A DNA stretch of 35,198 nucleotides from Tateyamaria sp. (GCA_018668195.1 JABITU010000158.1:1-35198), one strand, 5' to 3'; numbered from the stretch's first letter, positions 1-9,647 are shown. The notes: generated from the letters alone by a model not told the origin. Numbers and translations are program-made.

Positions 1-921
1 AGTAAGATAGCTGGTCGTTCCTCCCCCCAACAGATCCGCCAAGAGTGTCAGCGCCGCCGCCATGTGCTGGTCGCCACTGTTCCTTTCAGTCGCGAGGTAC
101 GAGCGACTGACATAGGGTTGTGCCACGCGCGCATCACGAAGCAGCACGCGACGTTCGGCGGTTTGGGGTGGCTCTGCGCTGCGCTGCCGTTTGGGCAAGT
201 CTGTGTTTGCTGGGATAACGCCGTAGTAGCGCGTGGCCAGCCTGCGCACCTCGTCCGGCTCCACGTCACCAGATACGACAAGAATCGCGTTGTTTGGGTG
301 GTAATAGGTTTCGTAAAACCCGAGCACGTCTTCCATATCGAGCGTCTCCATCTCATGCATCCAACCGATGATCGGTACGCCATAGCGATGGTTGTGGAAT
401 TGAACTGCGCGCATTTGCTCACTTAACAGCGCACGCGGGTTGTTTTCGGTCCTTTGATTGCGCTCTTCTATAATCACTTTGCGCTCGGTCTCGATATTGG
501 TTTCAGTCAGGCGAATATTGCGCATTCTGTCGGCTTCCATACGCATCATGATCTCAAGCCGGTCCGCGGCAACACGCTGGAAATAAGCGGTGTAGTCAAA
601 ACTTGTGAACGCATTATCGCGCCCACCATTAGCCGCAACAGTCGCCGAAAGCTCACCTTCGGCCAGCGTATCTGTCGCTTTGAACAATAGATGTTCAAGA
701 AAATGCGCCACACCTGATGTGCCGCTGGTTTCATCCGCAGATCCCGCGCGATACCAAACCATGTGCTGCACGACGGGTGCCCGATGATCTTCCACGACGA
801 CAACCTGCATGCCATTTTCAAGCTCGAACGTTGTCACTCCGGTGCTGGCGGCAGTGGCCGACATTGGCATGACATGTAAAATAAGGGAGATACCTGCTAG
901 GGCAGATCGCAAACGGGTCAT
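1..921 (-). CDS. M16 family zinc metallopeptidase (partial, N-terminal 307 residues)
   Basis: The reading frame runs from ATG at 921 to the window edge without a stop, so the C-terminal part is missing. It begins with a probable signal peptide (first ~24 residues, ending SATAA), implying a periplasmic or envelope protease. The inverted zinc motif HFLEH is at residues 73-77, with a downstream glutamate in VIIEER near residue 153 as expected for the third zinc ligand of the M16 (insulinase / processing peptidase) family. The start is supported by AGGATAT a few bases upstream. It is the last visible gene of the rsmB-purH-lspA run but is separated from the DUF3035 gene by 107 bp, so it may have its own promoter. 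Family assignment is firm; the substrate is unknown. Confidence 0.93.
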   Translation of the reverse strand, partial: MTRLRSALAGISLILHVMPMSATAASTGVTTFELENGMQVVVVEDHRAPVVQHMVWYRAGSADETSGTSGVAHFLEHLLFKATDTLAEGELSATVAANGGRDNAFTSFDYTAYFQRVAADRLEIMMRMEADRMRNIRLTETNIETERKVIIEERNQRTENNPRALLSEQMRAVQFHNHRYGVPIIGWMHEMETLDMEDVLGFYETYYHPNNAILVVSGDVEPDEVRRLATRYYGVIPANTDLPKRQRSAEPPQTAERRVLLRDARVAQPYVSRSYLATERNSGDQHMAAALTLLADLLGGGTTSYLT

Positions 922-1028
922 GTGATATCCTGCTACATGATTACTATAATCTTAAGTATCGCAGCATCACGCGGGTTCAAGCCAGCTAGCGTGTTTGTGA
1001 AGAAATCCTGATCACATCAGCATAGCTT

Positions 1029-1535
1029 TTACCTGTTTCCCGTCGGTGCGTTCGGCGTTGGGATGCCGACCCGTTGAAACGCTTCCGCTGTACTCTCTGC
1101 GTCCAGTGCCTGACTGCGATATGCTTGAAGATAACGGTCAGTGGCAATTAGGCGTATCTGAGCTAGCCTTGACTCGCGCTGGCGAAAGTCAGCGTCAATT
1201 TGCGCTAACGTTTTGCGAATATTTGGGTCGGCGCCAAATCGACTAGTATGTTTCACTAGTGCTGCATCTCGGCTTGGAACAGACCCATTTTCCGATGGGC
1301 GCTTACCACCTAATGCGGCGACTGCGTTCTCCAGAGGGCGCGTATCGGAACGATTGATGCCGTCCGGAGTAGGTGCCGGCAAAACAGAAAGATTTTTTGG
1401 ATACTCCAATGGATTTACAGGAACAATTAGGAATTCGTCCGGCCCATCACCCCGGGCCGTCACCTGTCGCAAACCTTTATTCTCGCAGCCAGCCAGCAGG
1501 GTCGCGGCAATCAGCGCACATGCGATTAGTCGCAT
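1029..1535 (-). CDS. DUF3035-type small lipoprotein, possible BamF
   Basis: A 168-residue protein with a lipoprotein signal (hydrophobic start, lipobox LLAGC with Cys17), so it is expected to be lipid-anchored. The stretch after the lipobox with GPDEFLIVP and PLEYP matches my memory of the alphaproteobacterial DUF3035 family, which has been linked to BamF, an accessory lipoprotein of the outer-membrane beta-barrel assembly machine in Caulobacter. The BamF link is family knowledge recalled without a search. It lies 48 bp downstream of lspA, the very peptidase that would process it, and a good ribosome binding site (GGAGAC) precedes the ATG. The rest is low-complexity and charged with no catalytic motif. 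Confidence 0.8.
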   Translation of the reverse strand: MRLIACALIAATLLAGCENKGLRQVTARGDGPDEFLIVPVNPLEYPKNLSVLPAPTPDGINRSDTRPLENAVAALGGKRPSENGSVPSRDAALVKHTSRFGADPNIRKTLAQIDADFRQRESRLAQIRLIATDRYLQAYRSQALDAESTAEAFQRVGIPTPNAPTGNR

Positions 1536-1583
1536 CCCAAGTCTCCTCGTTTCGCAAGCATTATCGCAGCTTGCCCCTCCTTG

Positions 1584-2060
1584 TCACGCGCCCTTTTTGC
1601 CTGTCTTTTGGTCATGACCAAATAAGACCAGCCCTATTGCCCCAGCAAAAATGAAAATGTCGGCTATGTTAAACACGAATGGGTTTTCGATGCTACAACA
1701 CGACATATTCAAAAAGTCGAGAACAAAGCCATAAAGCAACCGGTCCAGCACATCTGCCAGCGCACCCCCGATCAGCAACCCGGCGCTTGCTCGGGCAAAC
1801 GGCGGCTGAGGATTTCGCCAGAGCCAGATCAGGACTGTCCCACAAATAGCCAAAGCAATGGCAACCAGCACCCAAACGCTGACACCGTTACCAAAAAGGC
1901 CAAAGTTGATGCCCCGGTTCTCACCATAACGAAAGCGCAAAAACGGCGCCAGCACATCAATCGGGTTTAGCTGCGACACGCCCATCACATGAATGACAAG
2001 ATATTTGCTGATCTGATCGACCGCAAAGGCAAAGAAGGCGCATATCCACAAGAGTTTCAT
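1584..2060 (-). CDS. lspA: Lipoprotein signal peptidase (signal peptidase II)
   Basis: A 158-residue inner-membrane aspartyl protease that removes signal peptides from diacylated prolipoproteins. Four hydrophobic segments are visible. Family motifs are present: ENRGINFGLF (residues 47-56), LDRLLYGFVLDF (105-116) and FNIAD (130-134). Asp115 and Asp134 have the spacing expected for the catalytic pair. The Asn normally found in the GNxxDR motif is Asp103 here. Its ATG lies only 6 bp after the purH stop, with no strong ribosome binding site of its own, suggesting translational coupling. Length is normal. Confidence 0.95.
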   Translation of the reverse strand: MKLLWICAFFAFAVDQISKYLVIHVMGVSQLNPIDVLAPFLRFRYGENRGINFGLFGNGVSVWVLVAIALAICGTVLIWLWRNPQPPFARASAGLLIGGALADVLDRLLYGFVLDFLNMSCCSIENPFVFNIADIFIFAGAIGLVLFGHDQKTGKKGA

Positions 2061-2066
2061 AGCTGT

Positions 2067-3650
2067 TTAATGACGGAAGTGTCGCATCCCTGTAAAGACC
2101 ATCGCCAGACCGGCCAGGTCTGCTGCCGCAATAACTTCGTCGTCACGCATTGATCCACCCGGCTGGATCAATGCAGTGGCACCAGCTTCAGCCGCGGTGA
2201 TCAAGCCATCTGCGAAAGGAAAAAACGCATCCGATGCCACAACTGAACCTTGGGTCAGCGGCGCGGGCAGGCCCATGACCGCGGCCATATCCTGCGCTTT
2301 TCGGGCGGCAATGCGCGTGCTATCCACACGGCTCATTTGACCCGCTCCAACGCCGACGGTCGCGCCGTCCTTGACGTAGATGATCGCATTGGATTTTACA
2401 TGTTTGGCTACTGTCCAAGCAAAAAGCATATCAGCCAGTTCTTGCGCACTTGGCTGGCGTTTGGTCACGACGGTCAAATCATCTGCTTTGATCTGGCCCA
2501 CGTCCTTGTCTTGCACAAGGAAGCCACCAGACACCTGTTTGACCGATAGCGCTAAGGCTGTTGGATCGGCAAGCCCGTTCGTTGTCAGCAGGCGCAAGTT
2601 CTTTTTGGCGGCAAAAATGGCGCGCGCCTCATCACTGGCCTCGGGAGCAATAACCACTTCTGTGAAGATGCCTGTGATCTCACGCGCGGTGTCGGCATCC
2701 AGTGGCTGATTCAACGCGATGATCCCACCAAAAGCACTGGTGCGATCACAATCGAATGCGCGGGTATAGGCCTGTGCCAAAGTTTCCCCAGTTGCCACAC
2801 CGCACGGATTGGCATGCTTGATGATGGCGCAGGTGGGGCCATGACCCGCGAATTCGCTCACCAATTCAAAAGCAGCGTCCGTATCGTTGATATTATTGTA
2901 GCTCAGTTCTTTGCCCTGATGCTGAATCGCTGTCGCGACACCGGGCCGCGCGGACCCGTCGGTATAGAACGCAGCCTCCTGATGCGGATTTTCGCCGTAT
3001 CGCAAGCTCTGAGCCAGTGTGCCGCCAAAGCTGCGGCGGCGGGGTGGTTCGCCAACAGCGTTTGCCATCCATGTGCTGACGGCCGTGTCATAGGCGGCTG
3101 TCCTCGCATAGGCGACTTGGGCCAGCCGCTGGCGTAACGCATAGCCTGTTTGACCGTCATTCTTGTCCATCTCTTGCAAAACGGTGGCGTAATCCTGCAC
3201 GTCCACAACAACCGTAACAAAACCGTGATTTTTGGCTGCAGACCGGATCATTGCCGGGCCGCCGATGTCGATGTTCTCGATCACTTCGTCATAAGGCGCG
3301 CCTTTGGCAACGGTTTCCTCGAATGGGTAAAGGTTGACCACAACAAGATCGATGGCACCGATGTCGTGGGCCTGCATCGCGGCCACATGTTCATCGTTGT
3401 CGCGCAATGCCAGCAGGGCACCATGCACAACTGGGTGCAGCGTCTTGACCCGTCCATCCATCATCTCGGGAAAGCCGGTGACATCCGATACATCGCGCAC
3501 CTCAAGACCTGCGTCTCGCAACGCCCTAGCTGTGCCACCTGTGCTCAACAATTGGACCCCCTGTTCCGCCAGAGCCGTGGCGAATTCTACAAGGCCGGTC
3601 TTGTCAGATACAGAGAGAAGCGCACGGCGCAACGGGGCGAAATCGGTCAT
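2067..3650 (-). CDS. purH: Bifunctional AICAR formyltransferase / IMP cyclohydrolase
   Basis: A 527-residue enzyme catalysing the last two steps of de novo purine synthesis: formylation of AICAR with 10-formyl-tetrahydrofolate, then ring closure to IMP. The N-terminal MGS-like cyclohydrolase domain ([32 protein letters not shown]) is followed by the transformylase domain with KHANPCGVA around residue 270 and the C-terminal [11 protein letters not shown]. The frame is open to 3692, but [13 protein letters not shown] at 3650 matches the usual N-terminus, length (~530) and an upstream AAAAGGA. It starts 16 bp after the heparinase-like gene and ends 6 bp before lspA, as an operon. Confidence 0.97.
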   Translation of the reverse strand: MTDFAPLRRALLSVSDKTGLVEFATALAEQGVQLLSTGGTARALRDAGLEVRDVSDVTGFPEMMDGRVKTLHPVVHGALLALRDNDEHVAAMQAHDIGAIDLVVVNLYPFEETVAKGAPYDEVIENIDIGGPAMIRSAAKNHGFVTVVVDVQDYATVLQEMDKNDGQTGYALRQRLAQVAYARTAAYDTAVSTWMANAVGEPPRRRSFGGTLAQSLRYGENPHQEAAFYTDGSARPGVATAIQHQGKELSYNNINDTDAAFELVSEFAGHGPTCAIIKHANPCGVATGETLAQAYTRAFDCDRTSAFGGIIALNQPLDADTAREITGIFTEVVIAPEASDEARAIFAAKKNLRLLTTNGLADPTALALSVKQVSGGFLVQDKDVGQIKADDLTVVTKRQPSAQELADMLFAWTVAKHVKSNAIIYVKDGATVGVGAGQMSRVDSTRIAARKAQDMAAVMGLPAPLTQGSVVASDAFFPFADGLITAAEAGATALIQPGGSMRDDEVIAAADLAGLAMVFTGMRHFRH

Positions 3651-3666
3651 GGGGGCAGCAATCCTT

Positions 3667-5412
3667 TTAGTCTGGGATGATACCGGGTTCATCCCGGTTG
3701 AGATCGCGAATGCCCATGGCAGTTTCCTGCGCTTTGGACAAGGACCACCTGACCCGCGTCGCGTGACTCATTGCCTTTCCAGACAAAACAACCTGAAGGG
3801 CTGCGCGCGGCTTAAGCCGACCTTTTTCCAGATACACGCTCGGCTCCAGCGCAAGCCTCTGACTGCCGTCATGACGAAACACCCAGATCTCGCCACTCTT
3901 AAGCGCAACCGATACCGCCGATCCACCAAGGTCAAGTGCCGCGTCCACCTCTGGATGCAGATGAAAACGCAGATCAAAAGGGACGCCTGCCAACTTTTTG
4001 CGGTCCATCACCTTGTCAAAGACACGTTTATCCGCATCTTCCATGGCAAGCAGCATGTCCTCGCCGGCTATTCCGCGACCGTCGAATGTCAGCTCAAGCT
4101 GTCGCGCGTGTGTCAGCCCATGCGTTTTGACATAACCGTCGTGACCACCCTGAAACCGCAAGCCGTCAGGCGCGTTGCTCACCTCGATAGGCACATGCAT
4201 CGGCGAATCAACAAGCGTTTCTCGTGCGGTTGAGCGGTCAGCATCACCCAGACGGGCGCTGGAATACCGATCCAGGCAAAGAACAGAGTGCGACGGTGTG
4301 GCGCGCCCTGCACGGCGCCATTCTGCCCCGAAACTTACACCAGAGCCACAATTGACAATAAGCGGCCTGCGTCCAGAGGTGACCTCGAATGCAAGTGTAG
4401 ACGCATGCGCGTTGTGGCTTGCCTCGGGTTCCGGCGGGATAGCGGCATCGATGATCACGCTGGTGCGCCCAGCGCTCAAGCGCGCGTAGCCCATGGACAA
4501 GCCATCAGGCTGCCTCGTCTTTACGCCAGACGCGGCAAGTGCATGATCCAACCACCCCTCTTGTCCGCGGCCGCCGCCGTGGAATCTGGCCAATCCACCA
4601 TCGGAATGCCGCAACGTGCGGAGCGCCGGGGCGATCCGCACAATGGCGGCCATATGTGCATCCGGTGTTCTTTTGTTGGCGCCTTCCAACGCTGCTGATG
4701 CCCAAGTAAGGAGGGTAAAGACATCCAGCAGCTCTTCAGGATTTCGGGTGGGCAGACCCCCTTCGTCATCAATCTGATCGGTACACTCCCGTGACAGTGC
4801 CGCCACTGCGGGTGCAGCCAATTCCTCCATGCCCTCCAGCGACAGGCCCGCATAGATTAATCCAGTCAGCGCCTCGAACCGGGGCAAACCAGGGGCAGCC
4901 GCATGCCAGCGTTTGGACAAAAAACGGGTCTGTTGCGCAAGCGATTGATAAAAGGCGTCCGACTGCGACACCTCATTTCCACGCAATAGGAATAAAGCGT
5001 GGTTGATCCATCGGATGAGACGTCTGCCGGTCAAATCCGGCGTCCAGCCCGGACCGCGCCCGTTGCCAAACTGGTCGATCCAACTCCAAAGCCAGCGTTG
5101 GCCAACCTCGAGCGTGGATGCATCACCAACAGCCGCCAGATCATCCATCCAAGCAAATCCGTGCATCGCTTCGACAAAGGCCTTATCGGGCGCATCCACA
5201 TCCCAAAGATCAACACCTGGCGCTTCGACCAGTGCACCCGCAAAAAGGTAGTTTCCCGCGACCAACTGGCGCCCCTTGGCGAAACTGCCAATTGTGCGGG
5301 GTTCCGGCGAAGATACAAACGCGGTAACGGCCTTGACGCGCGTTGCGCGGCGGGCGTGCCAACGGTTCAAAAACCGTGTCTTGCGGGCCAAAAACCCAAA
5401 TGGAGTAGACAT
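3667..5412 (-). CDS. Heparinase II/III family protein
   Basis: About 581 residues, recognised as the heparinase II/III-like protein that commonly sits between rsmB and purH in Rhodobacterales. The N-terminal half is helical and resembles an (alpha/alpha) toroid ([35 protein letters not shown]). The C-terminal half is beta-rich ([55 protein letters not shown]), the layout of polysaccharide lyase families 12/21-type proteins. No signal peptide is evident, so it may act on cytoplasmic or envelope-proximal uronate-containing polymer; the substrate is unknown. The ATG at 5412 is preferred; an in-frame TTG lies at 5418. No strong ribosome binding site is seen before either. Confidence 0.85.
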   Translation of the reverse strand: MSTPFGFLARKTRFLNRWHARRATRVKAVTAFVSSPEPRTIGSFAKGRQLVAGNYLFAGALVEAPGVDLWDVDAPDKAFVEAMHGFAWMDDLAAVGDASTLEVGQRWLWSWIDQFGNGRGPGWTPDLTGRRLIRWINHALFLLRGNEVSQSDAFYQSLAQQTRFLSKRWHAAAPGLPRFEALTGLIYAGLSLEGMEELAAPAVAALSRECTDQIDDEGGLPTRNPEELLDVFTLLTWASAALEGANKRTPDAHMAAIVRIAPALRTLRHSDGGLARFHGGGRGQEGWLDHALAASGVKTRQPDGLSMGYARLSAGRTSVIIDAAIPPEPEASHNAHASTLAFEVTSGRRPLIVNCGSGVSFGAEWRRAGRATPSHSVLCLDRYSSARLGDADRSTARETLVDSPMHVPIEVSNAPDGLRFQGGHDGYVKTHGLTHARQLELTFDGRGIAGEDMLLAMEDADKRVFDKVMDRKKLAGVPFDLRFHLHPEVDAALDLGGSAVSVALKSGEIWVFRHDGSQRLALEPSVYLEKGRLKPRAALQVVLSGKAMSHATRVRWSLSKAQETAMGIRDLNRDEPGIIPD

Positions 5413-5435
5413 ATTCAAGGACTCGACGGTTCAGG

Positions 5436-5462
5436 GCCGCATACTGGACAAGCATATGCGGC
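5436..5462. repeat. 8-bp inverted repeat in the rsmB-heparinase gap
   Basis: GCCGCATA (5436-5443) and TATGCGGC (5455-5462) are perfect complements separated by 11 bases. They lie in the 73-bp gap between the rsmB stop and the next start, so an RNA hairpin would form in the operon transcript. No T-run follows on the minus strand, so it is not a standard terminator. Confidence 0.6.
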
Positions 5463-5485
5463 ACTCAGCCTCAAGTCACGTGTTC

Positions 5486-6757
5486 TCACTCATCTTTACG
5501 CAGACAAGCGACATAAAAACCGTCCATGTGCCCCGTGTCAGCCCAAAAGTCTGGGCGTAAGCGCAGGCCGCCCTCGGCAGTGACCCAACTGGGGTCAATT
5601 CCGGGACGCTCAAGCGCCGTACGATCCACACACAGATTCGCATGACGTTCCAACGCCTCTTCGATCTGCACTTCCCCTTCGTCGGGCAACAGTGAACAGG
5701 TACAAAAAACAATACGCCCGCCCGGGCGCAGCAATGTAATGGCGTGGTCAATCATGCGAGCTTGCATTTCGATCAGGCTGCCAAATTCAGACCCATCCTT
5801 AGCAAAAGGCAAATCGGGATGTCGCCGGATCGTACCGGTGGCAGAACAAGGTGCGTCAAGCAAGATGGCGTCGAACTGCCCCTGAGTGGCAAAGGCATCC
5901 GCCACCTGCACAGTCGCAGACAAGCCAGTGCGCACAAGGTTCTGCGCCACCCGTTCCATGCGCCCCTGCGAAATATCGACCGCCGTTACATCCGCGCCCG
6001 CGGCAGCAAGTTGCAATGTCTTGCCGCCCGGGGCCGCGCAAAGATCAAGCACAGTTTCGCCAGGCTGTGCATCTAACACGCGAGCCGGAACGGCTGCGGC
6101 AGCATCTTGCACCCACCAATCGCCAGCAGTGAACCCCGGCAAGCCCGAAACCTGCACATTCGCCGAAAGCCGGACTGTCCCGGTGGGCAGCACTTTGCCA
6201 CCAACGGCATCTGCCACTGCATGCGGATCAAACTTGGCTGTCAGATCAAGCGGTGGCACGGCAAAGAAAGCAGCCTCCATCCCAAGAACAATCTCACCAC
6301 CCCAGGCCTCAACCAACGGGCCACGCAGCCATTTTGGCAAGCGCGGTGTGCGCAGTGCGCTCCATTGTGCGGGGCCCGTGGTCGCCACTTTCCGCAATAC
6401 AGCATTCACAAGCCCCTTAAGGTGGCCGTAATGCTTGTGTTTCGAAACAATGCCCACCATCGCGTTAACGACCCCATGCGCTGCACCACCACTGCACAAC
6501 TCGATAGTGCCGACTCGCAAAGCGTTACGAACCGTTAAAGCGGGATACTTTTTAAGATATTTTTGCAAAATGCGGTCGGCGCGTTCCATGCCGCGCAACG
6601 TCTCAATGGTCAAACGCTGTGCTCGAGCGCGGTCGTCTGCGGGCAGTTTATCGAGCACACCTGACCCAATCAACTCGGGCAGCAACTTGCCTTCCCCGAT
6701 GATCTGATCCAGCAAAAATATAGCGCTTCGACGCGCAGGCAGCCCTAAATCGCTCAT
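5486..6757 (-). CDS. rsmB: RsmB/NOP family 16S rRNA cytosine-C5 methyltransferase
   Basis: A 423-residue protein with an N-terminal NusB-like helical domain (about residues 1-130) and a C-terminal SAM-dependent RNA m5C methyltransferase domain. The SAM-binding motif DLCAAPGGKT starts near residue 238. The two catalytic cysteines are Cys304 in DAPCSATG and Cys354 in FCTCSLLPDEGE. In known RsmB the target is C967 of 16S rRNA. The frame is open upstream to 6865, but MSDLGLPARRSAIFLL at 6757 matches family N-termini and has GAGGGTG just before it. It is the first gene of the minus-strand run and is divergent from the DUF1674 gene. Confidence 0.93.
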   Translation of the reverse strand: MSDLGLPARRSAIFLLDQIIGEGKLLPELIGSGVLDKLPADDRARAQRLTIETLRGMERADRILQKYLKKYPALTVRNALRVGTIELCSGGAAHGVVNAMVGIVSKHKHYGHLKGLVNAVLRKVATTGPAQWSALRTPRLPKWLRGPLVEAWGGEIVLGMEAAFFAVPPLDLTAKFDPHAVADAVGGKVLPTGTVRLSANVQVSGLPGFTAGDWWVQDAAAAVPARVLDAQPGETVLDLCAAPGGKTLQLAAAGADVTAVDISQGRMERVAQNLVRTGLSATVQVADAFATQGQFDAILLDAPCSATGTIRRHPDLPFAKDGSEFGSLIEMQARMIDHAITLLRPGGRIVFCTCSLLPDEGEVQIEEALERHANLCVDRTALERPGIDPSWVTAEGGLRLRPDFWADTGHMDGFYVACLRKDE

Positions 6758-6841
6758 GTCACCCTCAGTACTAATGTCGCACAGACTTGCCTGAGCGCAG
6801 GGCGAGCGTATATCAAGGTCACGATCCATAAGGAAGCCATC

Positions 6842-7027
6842 ATGTCTGACATCAAGATCACGCAAGACGATCTGCCCCCGGCCGCAAAACGCGCTTTAGC
6901 AGAGGCCGAGGCGCGGCGCAAAACGGCTAAAAACATAGAGATGCCCACAGAACTTGGTGGACGTGACGGCCCCGAGCCCGTCCGCTATGGAGATTGGGAA
7001 AAAAAGGGCATCGCCATAGATTTCTAA
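6842..7027 (+). CDS. DUF1674 / SDHAF4-type small protein
   Basis: A 61-residue soluble protein. The C-terminus GPEPVRYGDWEKKG...IDF is the conserved signature of the DUF1674 family, whose eukaryotic members (SDHAF4/Sdh8) bind the flavinylated SdhA subunit of succinate dehydrogenase during assembly. The bacterial role is inferred from that homology. AAGGAAG lies upstream of the ATG. It is divergent from rsmB with an 84-bp shared promoter region, an arrangement common in Rhodobacterales. Confidence 0.9.
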   Translation: MSDIKITQDDLPPAAKRALAEAEARRKTAKNIEMPTELGGRDGPEPVRYGDWEKKGIAIDF

Positions 7028-7048
7028 CAATGGCAATTTCCAGTATGA

Positions 7049-7399
7049 TCAGCGCAAACGAAAAGTTGCGGATCGTCCGGCACCTCGATCCGATGTGAAT
7101 TGAATACGTTTACCATTCGCAGCGACCTCTTGACAGTTATAACCAAGCGGATCTCCACCCCAGAAAAGATCTCTACAAAAATAACCTTCTTTCCAAAACC
7201 ATGTGCCTTCGACATCCCAGCGGGCGCCGCGCCCTTCAATCTTTCCGTTCGGGGAAACATTAATTTTGATGAAGGGCAGTGTCAGTGTTTTACCAGACAC
7301 GATTTCAACAAAATCGATTTGTTCTTCAACCTTTATCAATTCCGCATGTGCCGGCATGGTGATCGTTGCTGCAAACATTATAGAAATTAGAACACGCAT
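7049..7399 (-). CDS. Small secreted protein of unknown function, next to dapB
   Basis: A 116-residue protein with a clear signal peptide (MRVLISIMFAATITMPAHA), so it is probably periplasmic. The mature part has a conserved-looking core: GKIEGRGARWDVEGTWFW, GYFCRDLFWGGDPLGYNCQ and IQFTSDRGAGRSATFRL. Two cysteines (in YFCRD and YNCQE) could form a disulfide. I recall similar proteins in roseobacter genomes, sometimes mislabelled dihydrodipicolinate reductase because of the neighbouring gene; it has no DapB-like features. The frame is open to 7468, but the ATG at 7399 has the signal peptide and GAGGG nine bases upstream. It lies 96 bp after the dapB stop on the same strand. Confidence 0.82.
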   Translation of the reverse strand: MRVLISIMFAATITMPAHAELIKVEEQIDFVEIVSGKTLTLPFIKINVSPNGKIEGRGARWDVEGTWFWKEGYFCRDLFWGGDPLGYNCQEVAANGKRIQFTSDRGAGRSATFRLR

Positions 7400-7495
7400 A
7401 TTAAATACCCTCACGCGCCTACCAAATTTAAAGTCTATACGGCTGCCGCACGCGTTTGGTTCACTCAACGGGTGATGCGTCGTTTGATCAGCCTG

Positions 7496-8311
7496 CTAGC
7501 GGCGCATGCCAAGAACATCGAGCATGTCATACTGGCCCGGAGTCTTGTCGAGCGCCCACATTGCTGCCTTGAGAGCGCCCTTAGCGAACAACGCACGATC
7601 CGTCGCCATGTGGCGCAGAACAATCCGTTCGCCCTGACCGGCGAACAATACGTCATGTTCTCCGACAATGTCGCCCCCGCGAATTGCGGTGAATCCGATA
7701 TCGCCGCGTTTACGCGCCCCAGTTATTCCGTCGCGGCCAGCGTCACGCACGGTGCTCAGATCGACGCCCCGCCCCTCTGCGGCAGCCTCACCCAGCATCA
7801 AAGCGGTGCCCGAAGGCGCATCGACCTTATGATGGTGATGGGCCTCAATGACTTCGATATCAAAATCTTCGTCCAAGGCGGCAGCAACCTGTTTGGTCAG
7901 TTGCACTAAAAGGTTTACACCAAGGCTCATGTTTCCTGCACGCACGATAGCGCAGTGACGCGACGCTGGTTCCAACTGGGCGATCTGCGCGTCAGTCATT
8001 CCTGTTGTGCCTATGATATGAGCGGCGCGCGCCTGTGCCGCGACTTTACTGAGTGCGAGAGTGCTCTCAGGAGCTGTAAAATCGATGATCGCCTGCGCCT
8101 GCGCCATCGGTTCAAGCGGGTCATCTGTAACAATAATGTCTGCCGCCGCACCGCCCATCATATGGCCCAAGTCCTGTCCGACCCACGCATGGCCGCGCCG
8201 TTCTAACGCACCAACAAGTTTGACCTTGTTGCTCTGCAAAATGGTCTGGATCAGCATCTGACCCATCCGGCCCGATGCACCGGCTATCACGATCCCTGGC
8301 AGATTTGACAT
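7496..8311 (-). CDS. dapB: 4-hydroxy-tetrahydrodipicolinate reductase
   Basis: A 271-residue enzyme that reduces 4-hydroxy-tetrahydrodipicolinate with NAD(P)H in the diaminopimelate/lysine pathway, supplying peptidoglycan and lysine. The nucleotide-binding loop GASGRMGQ is at residues 11-18. The catalytic and substrate motif [15 protein letters not shown] lies in the middle of the protein, and the C-terminal region ([15 protein letters not shown]) is typical. The ATG at 8311 has a very good ribosome binding site (AAAGGAGGGT); the frame's upstream extension to 8431 is not expected to be translated. Length matches the family. Confidence 0.97.
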   Translation of the reverse strand: MSNLPGIVIAGASGRMGQMLIQTILQSNKVKLVGALERRGHAWVGQDLGHMMGGAAADIIVTDDPLEPMAQAQAIIDFTAPESTLALSKVAAQARAAHIIGTTGMTDAQIAQLEPASRHCAIVRAGNMSLGVNLLVQLTKQVAAALDEDFDIEVIEAHHHHKVDAPSGTALMLGEAAAEGRGVDLSTVRDAGRDGITGARKRGDIGFTAIRGGDIVGEHDVLFAGQGERIVLRHMATDRALFAKGALKAAMWALDKTPGQYDMLDVLGMRR

Positions 8312-8432
8312 GTTCAGACCCTCCTTTGGCGGCTTTCTGTTGTCCTGCTGCGTTGTACGTTTTGTTAAGACACCCACCACCGCTTTTTGCGCTCGATCGT
8401 TGCGAGAGGCCGCGAAAAAGCGATTCAACATT

Positions 8433-8462
8433 GACCCAAAACGCTTTAGCGCGCCTTGGGTC
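8433..8462. repeat. Inverted repeat in the dapB/rbfA divergent region
   Basis: GACCCAA (8433-8439) and TTGGGTC (8456-8462) are perfect complements with a 16-base spacer that itself contains CGC-TTTA-GCG. The spacer includes the AAACGCTTTA motif seen in other gaps of this window. It ends 37 bp before the rbfA start, so it could be a DNA operator or an RNA hairpin in the rbfA leader. Confidence 0.55.
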
Positions 8463-8499
8463 GCTTGGCAAAGCCCTGTTGCTCGCTTAGACGGGGGAA

Positions 8500-8907
8500 A
8501 TGGCTAAGAACAAATTCCATGATGGGCCCGGCCCCTCGCAACGGCAGCTTCGCGTGGGCGAGTTGATCCGACGAACATTATCCGATGTGCTGGCACGCGG
8601 CGATGTGCACGATCCCGAACTCAACCGTATGTCGATCACTGTTGGTGAGGTTCGCACATCACCCGATCTGCGTATAGCCACCGCCTTTGTTTTGCCCCTT
8701 GGCGGGCAGGGCCAAAAGGATGTTGTCAAGCTTTTGGCCCGTAACAAGGGTGAACTGCGACGCGCAGTGTCCAAGAAACTGGCGCTGAAATTCGCGCCCG
8801 ATCTTCGGTTTCAGCTGGACGAAACTTTTGATCGGATGGATGAAACACGCCGCATGTTGGCCAAGGCAGATGTCAAAGAGGACGTGCAAAGAGACCGCGA
8901 GGAATGA
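8500..8907 (+). CDS. rbfA: Ribosome-binding factor A
   Basis: A 135-residue KH-fold protein that helps mature the 5' end of 16S rRNA and the 30S subunit. Typical features are [18 protein letters not shown] at the start and the central [19 protein letters not shown]. The C-terminal [14 protein letters not shown] region is the usual end (…FxxDxS/TxxxxxxI). A GGGGGA ribosome binding site precedes the ATG. Its stop overlaps the next start as ATGA, so the downstream secreted protein is probably translationally coupled. Confidence 0.95.
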   Translation: MAKNKFHDGPGPSQRQLRVGELIRRTLSDVLARGDVHDPELNRMSITVGEVRTSPDLRIATAFVLPLGGQGQKDVVKLLARNKGELRRAVSKKLALKFAPDLRFQLDETFDRMDETRRMLAKADVKEDVQRDREE

Positions 8908-9641
8908 AATGGCTTGCAACGCTGTTGCTTGCACTCATCGCCGGGCCACTTGCGGCTGCGACCTGCGCCGAAGTGAAGTATCGCAATAACAGCTACACAC
9001 TGTGTGAAGTCGATGTCACAGCTCAAGAACTCCGGCTGTTTCTGTATGACGACAGCGACACGCCATATGGCCAATTCCAGACTGTGAACGCAGCGCTTGC
9101 AAAAGAGGGCAAAACGCTGGGCTTTGCCATGAATGCTGGCATGTATCATGACAACCGCGCGCCAGTCGGCCATTATATTGAACATGGCGTGGAACTGATG
9201 CGTGTGATCCCAAATGCAGGGCCCGGTAATTTTGGGCTACTGCCCAACGGCGTGTTGTGCCTTACACCAGCCCGCGCGCGCGTGATCGAAACATTGGTCT
9301 ACATCAAAGATGCCCCCGCCTGCACCCATGCCACGCAATCGGGGCCGATGCTCGTCATCGACGGCGCGCTGCATCCGCGTTTTCTGCCCGACAGCACATC
9401 ACGCTATGTACGAAACGGCGTTGGCACCAACGCCCAAGGAACACGCGCAGTCTTTGTCATTTCGAATAATGCCGTCACGTTCCACGACATCGGAAGCTTC
9501 TTTCGTGATCATTTGAAATTGCCAAACGCTTTGTACTTTGATGGCAACATCTCACGATTACACGCGCCTGATCTGCGCCGGTCGGATTTCGGCTTTGCTC
9601 TTGGGCCAATCATTGGCTCGGTGATCCCGCTCGGCGATTAG
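8904..9641 (+). CDS. Phosphodiester glycosidase (NAGPA/DUF2233) family secreted protein
   Basis: A 245-residue protein with a signal peptide ([19 protein letters not shown]), so it acts outside the cytoplasm. The mature part shows the NAGPA-like fold signatures: [40 protein letters not shown] and [12 protein letters not shown]. The family includes the enzyme that uncovers mannose-6-phosphate in animals and bacterial proteins that cleave sugar phosphodiesters; the substrate here is unknown. Its ATG overlaps the rbfA stop (ATGA), and truB follows 64 bp later. Confidence 0.87.
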   Translation: MKWLATLLLALIAGPLAAATCAEVKYRNNSYTLCEVDVTAQELRLFLYDDSDTPYGQFQTVNAALAKEGKTLGFAMNAGMYHDNRAPVGHYIEHGVELMRVIPNAGPGNFGLLPNGVLCLTPARARVIETLVYIKDAPACTHATQSGPMLVIDGALHPRFLPDSTSRYVRNGVGTNAQGTRAVFVISNNAVTFHDIGSFFRDHLKLPNALYFDGNISRLHAPDLRRSDFGFALGPIIGSVIPLGD

Positions 9642-9647
9642 ATGCAA

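Noticed and set aside
1073..1085. GAAACGCTT copies at 1076 and 28777 as further members of the AAAGCGTTTC motif family
   Set aside because: They lie inside coding sequence (Glu-Ala-Phe-Gln codons in the DUF3035 and thiolase genes), so codon content explains them.
3334..4233. A 299-codon plus-strand frame opposite purH and the heparinase-like gene
   Set aside because: It lies antisense to two well-supported genes, and its composition is that of a mirrored coding frame.
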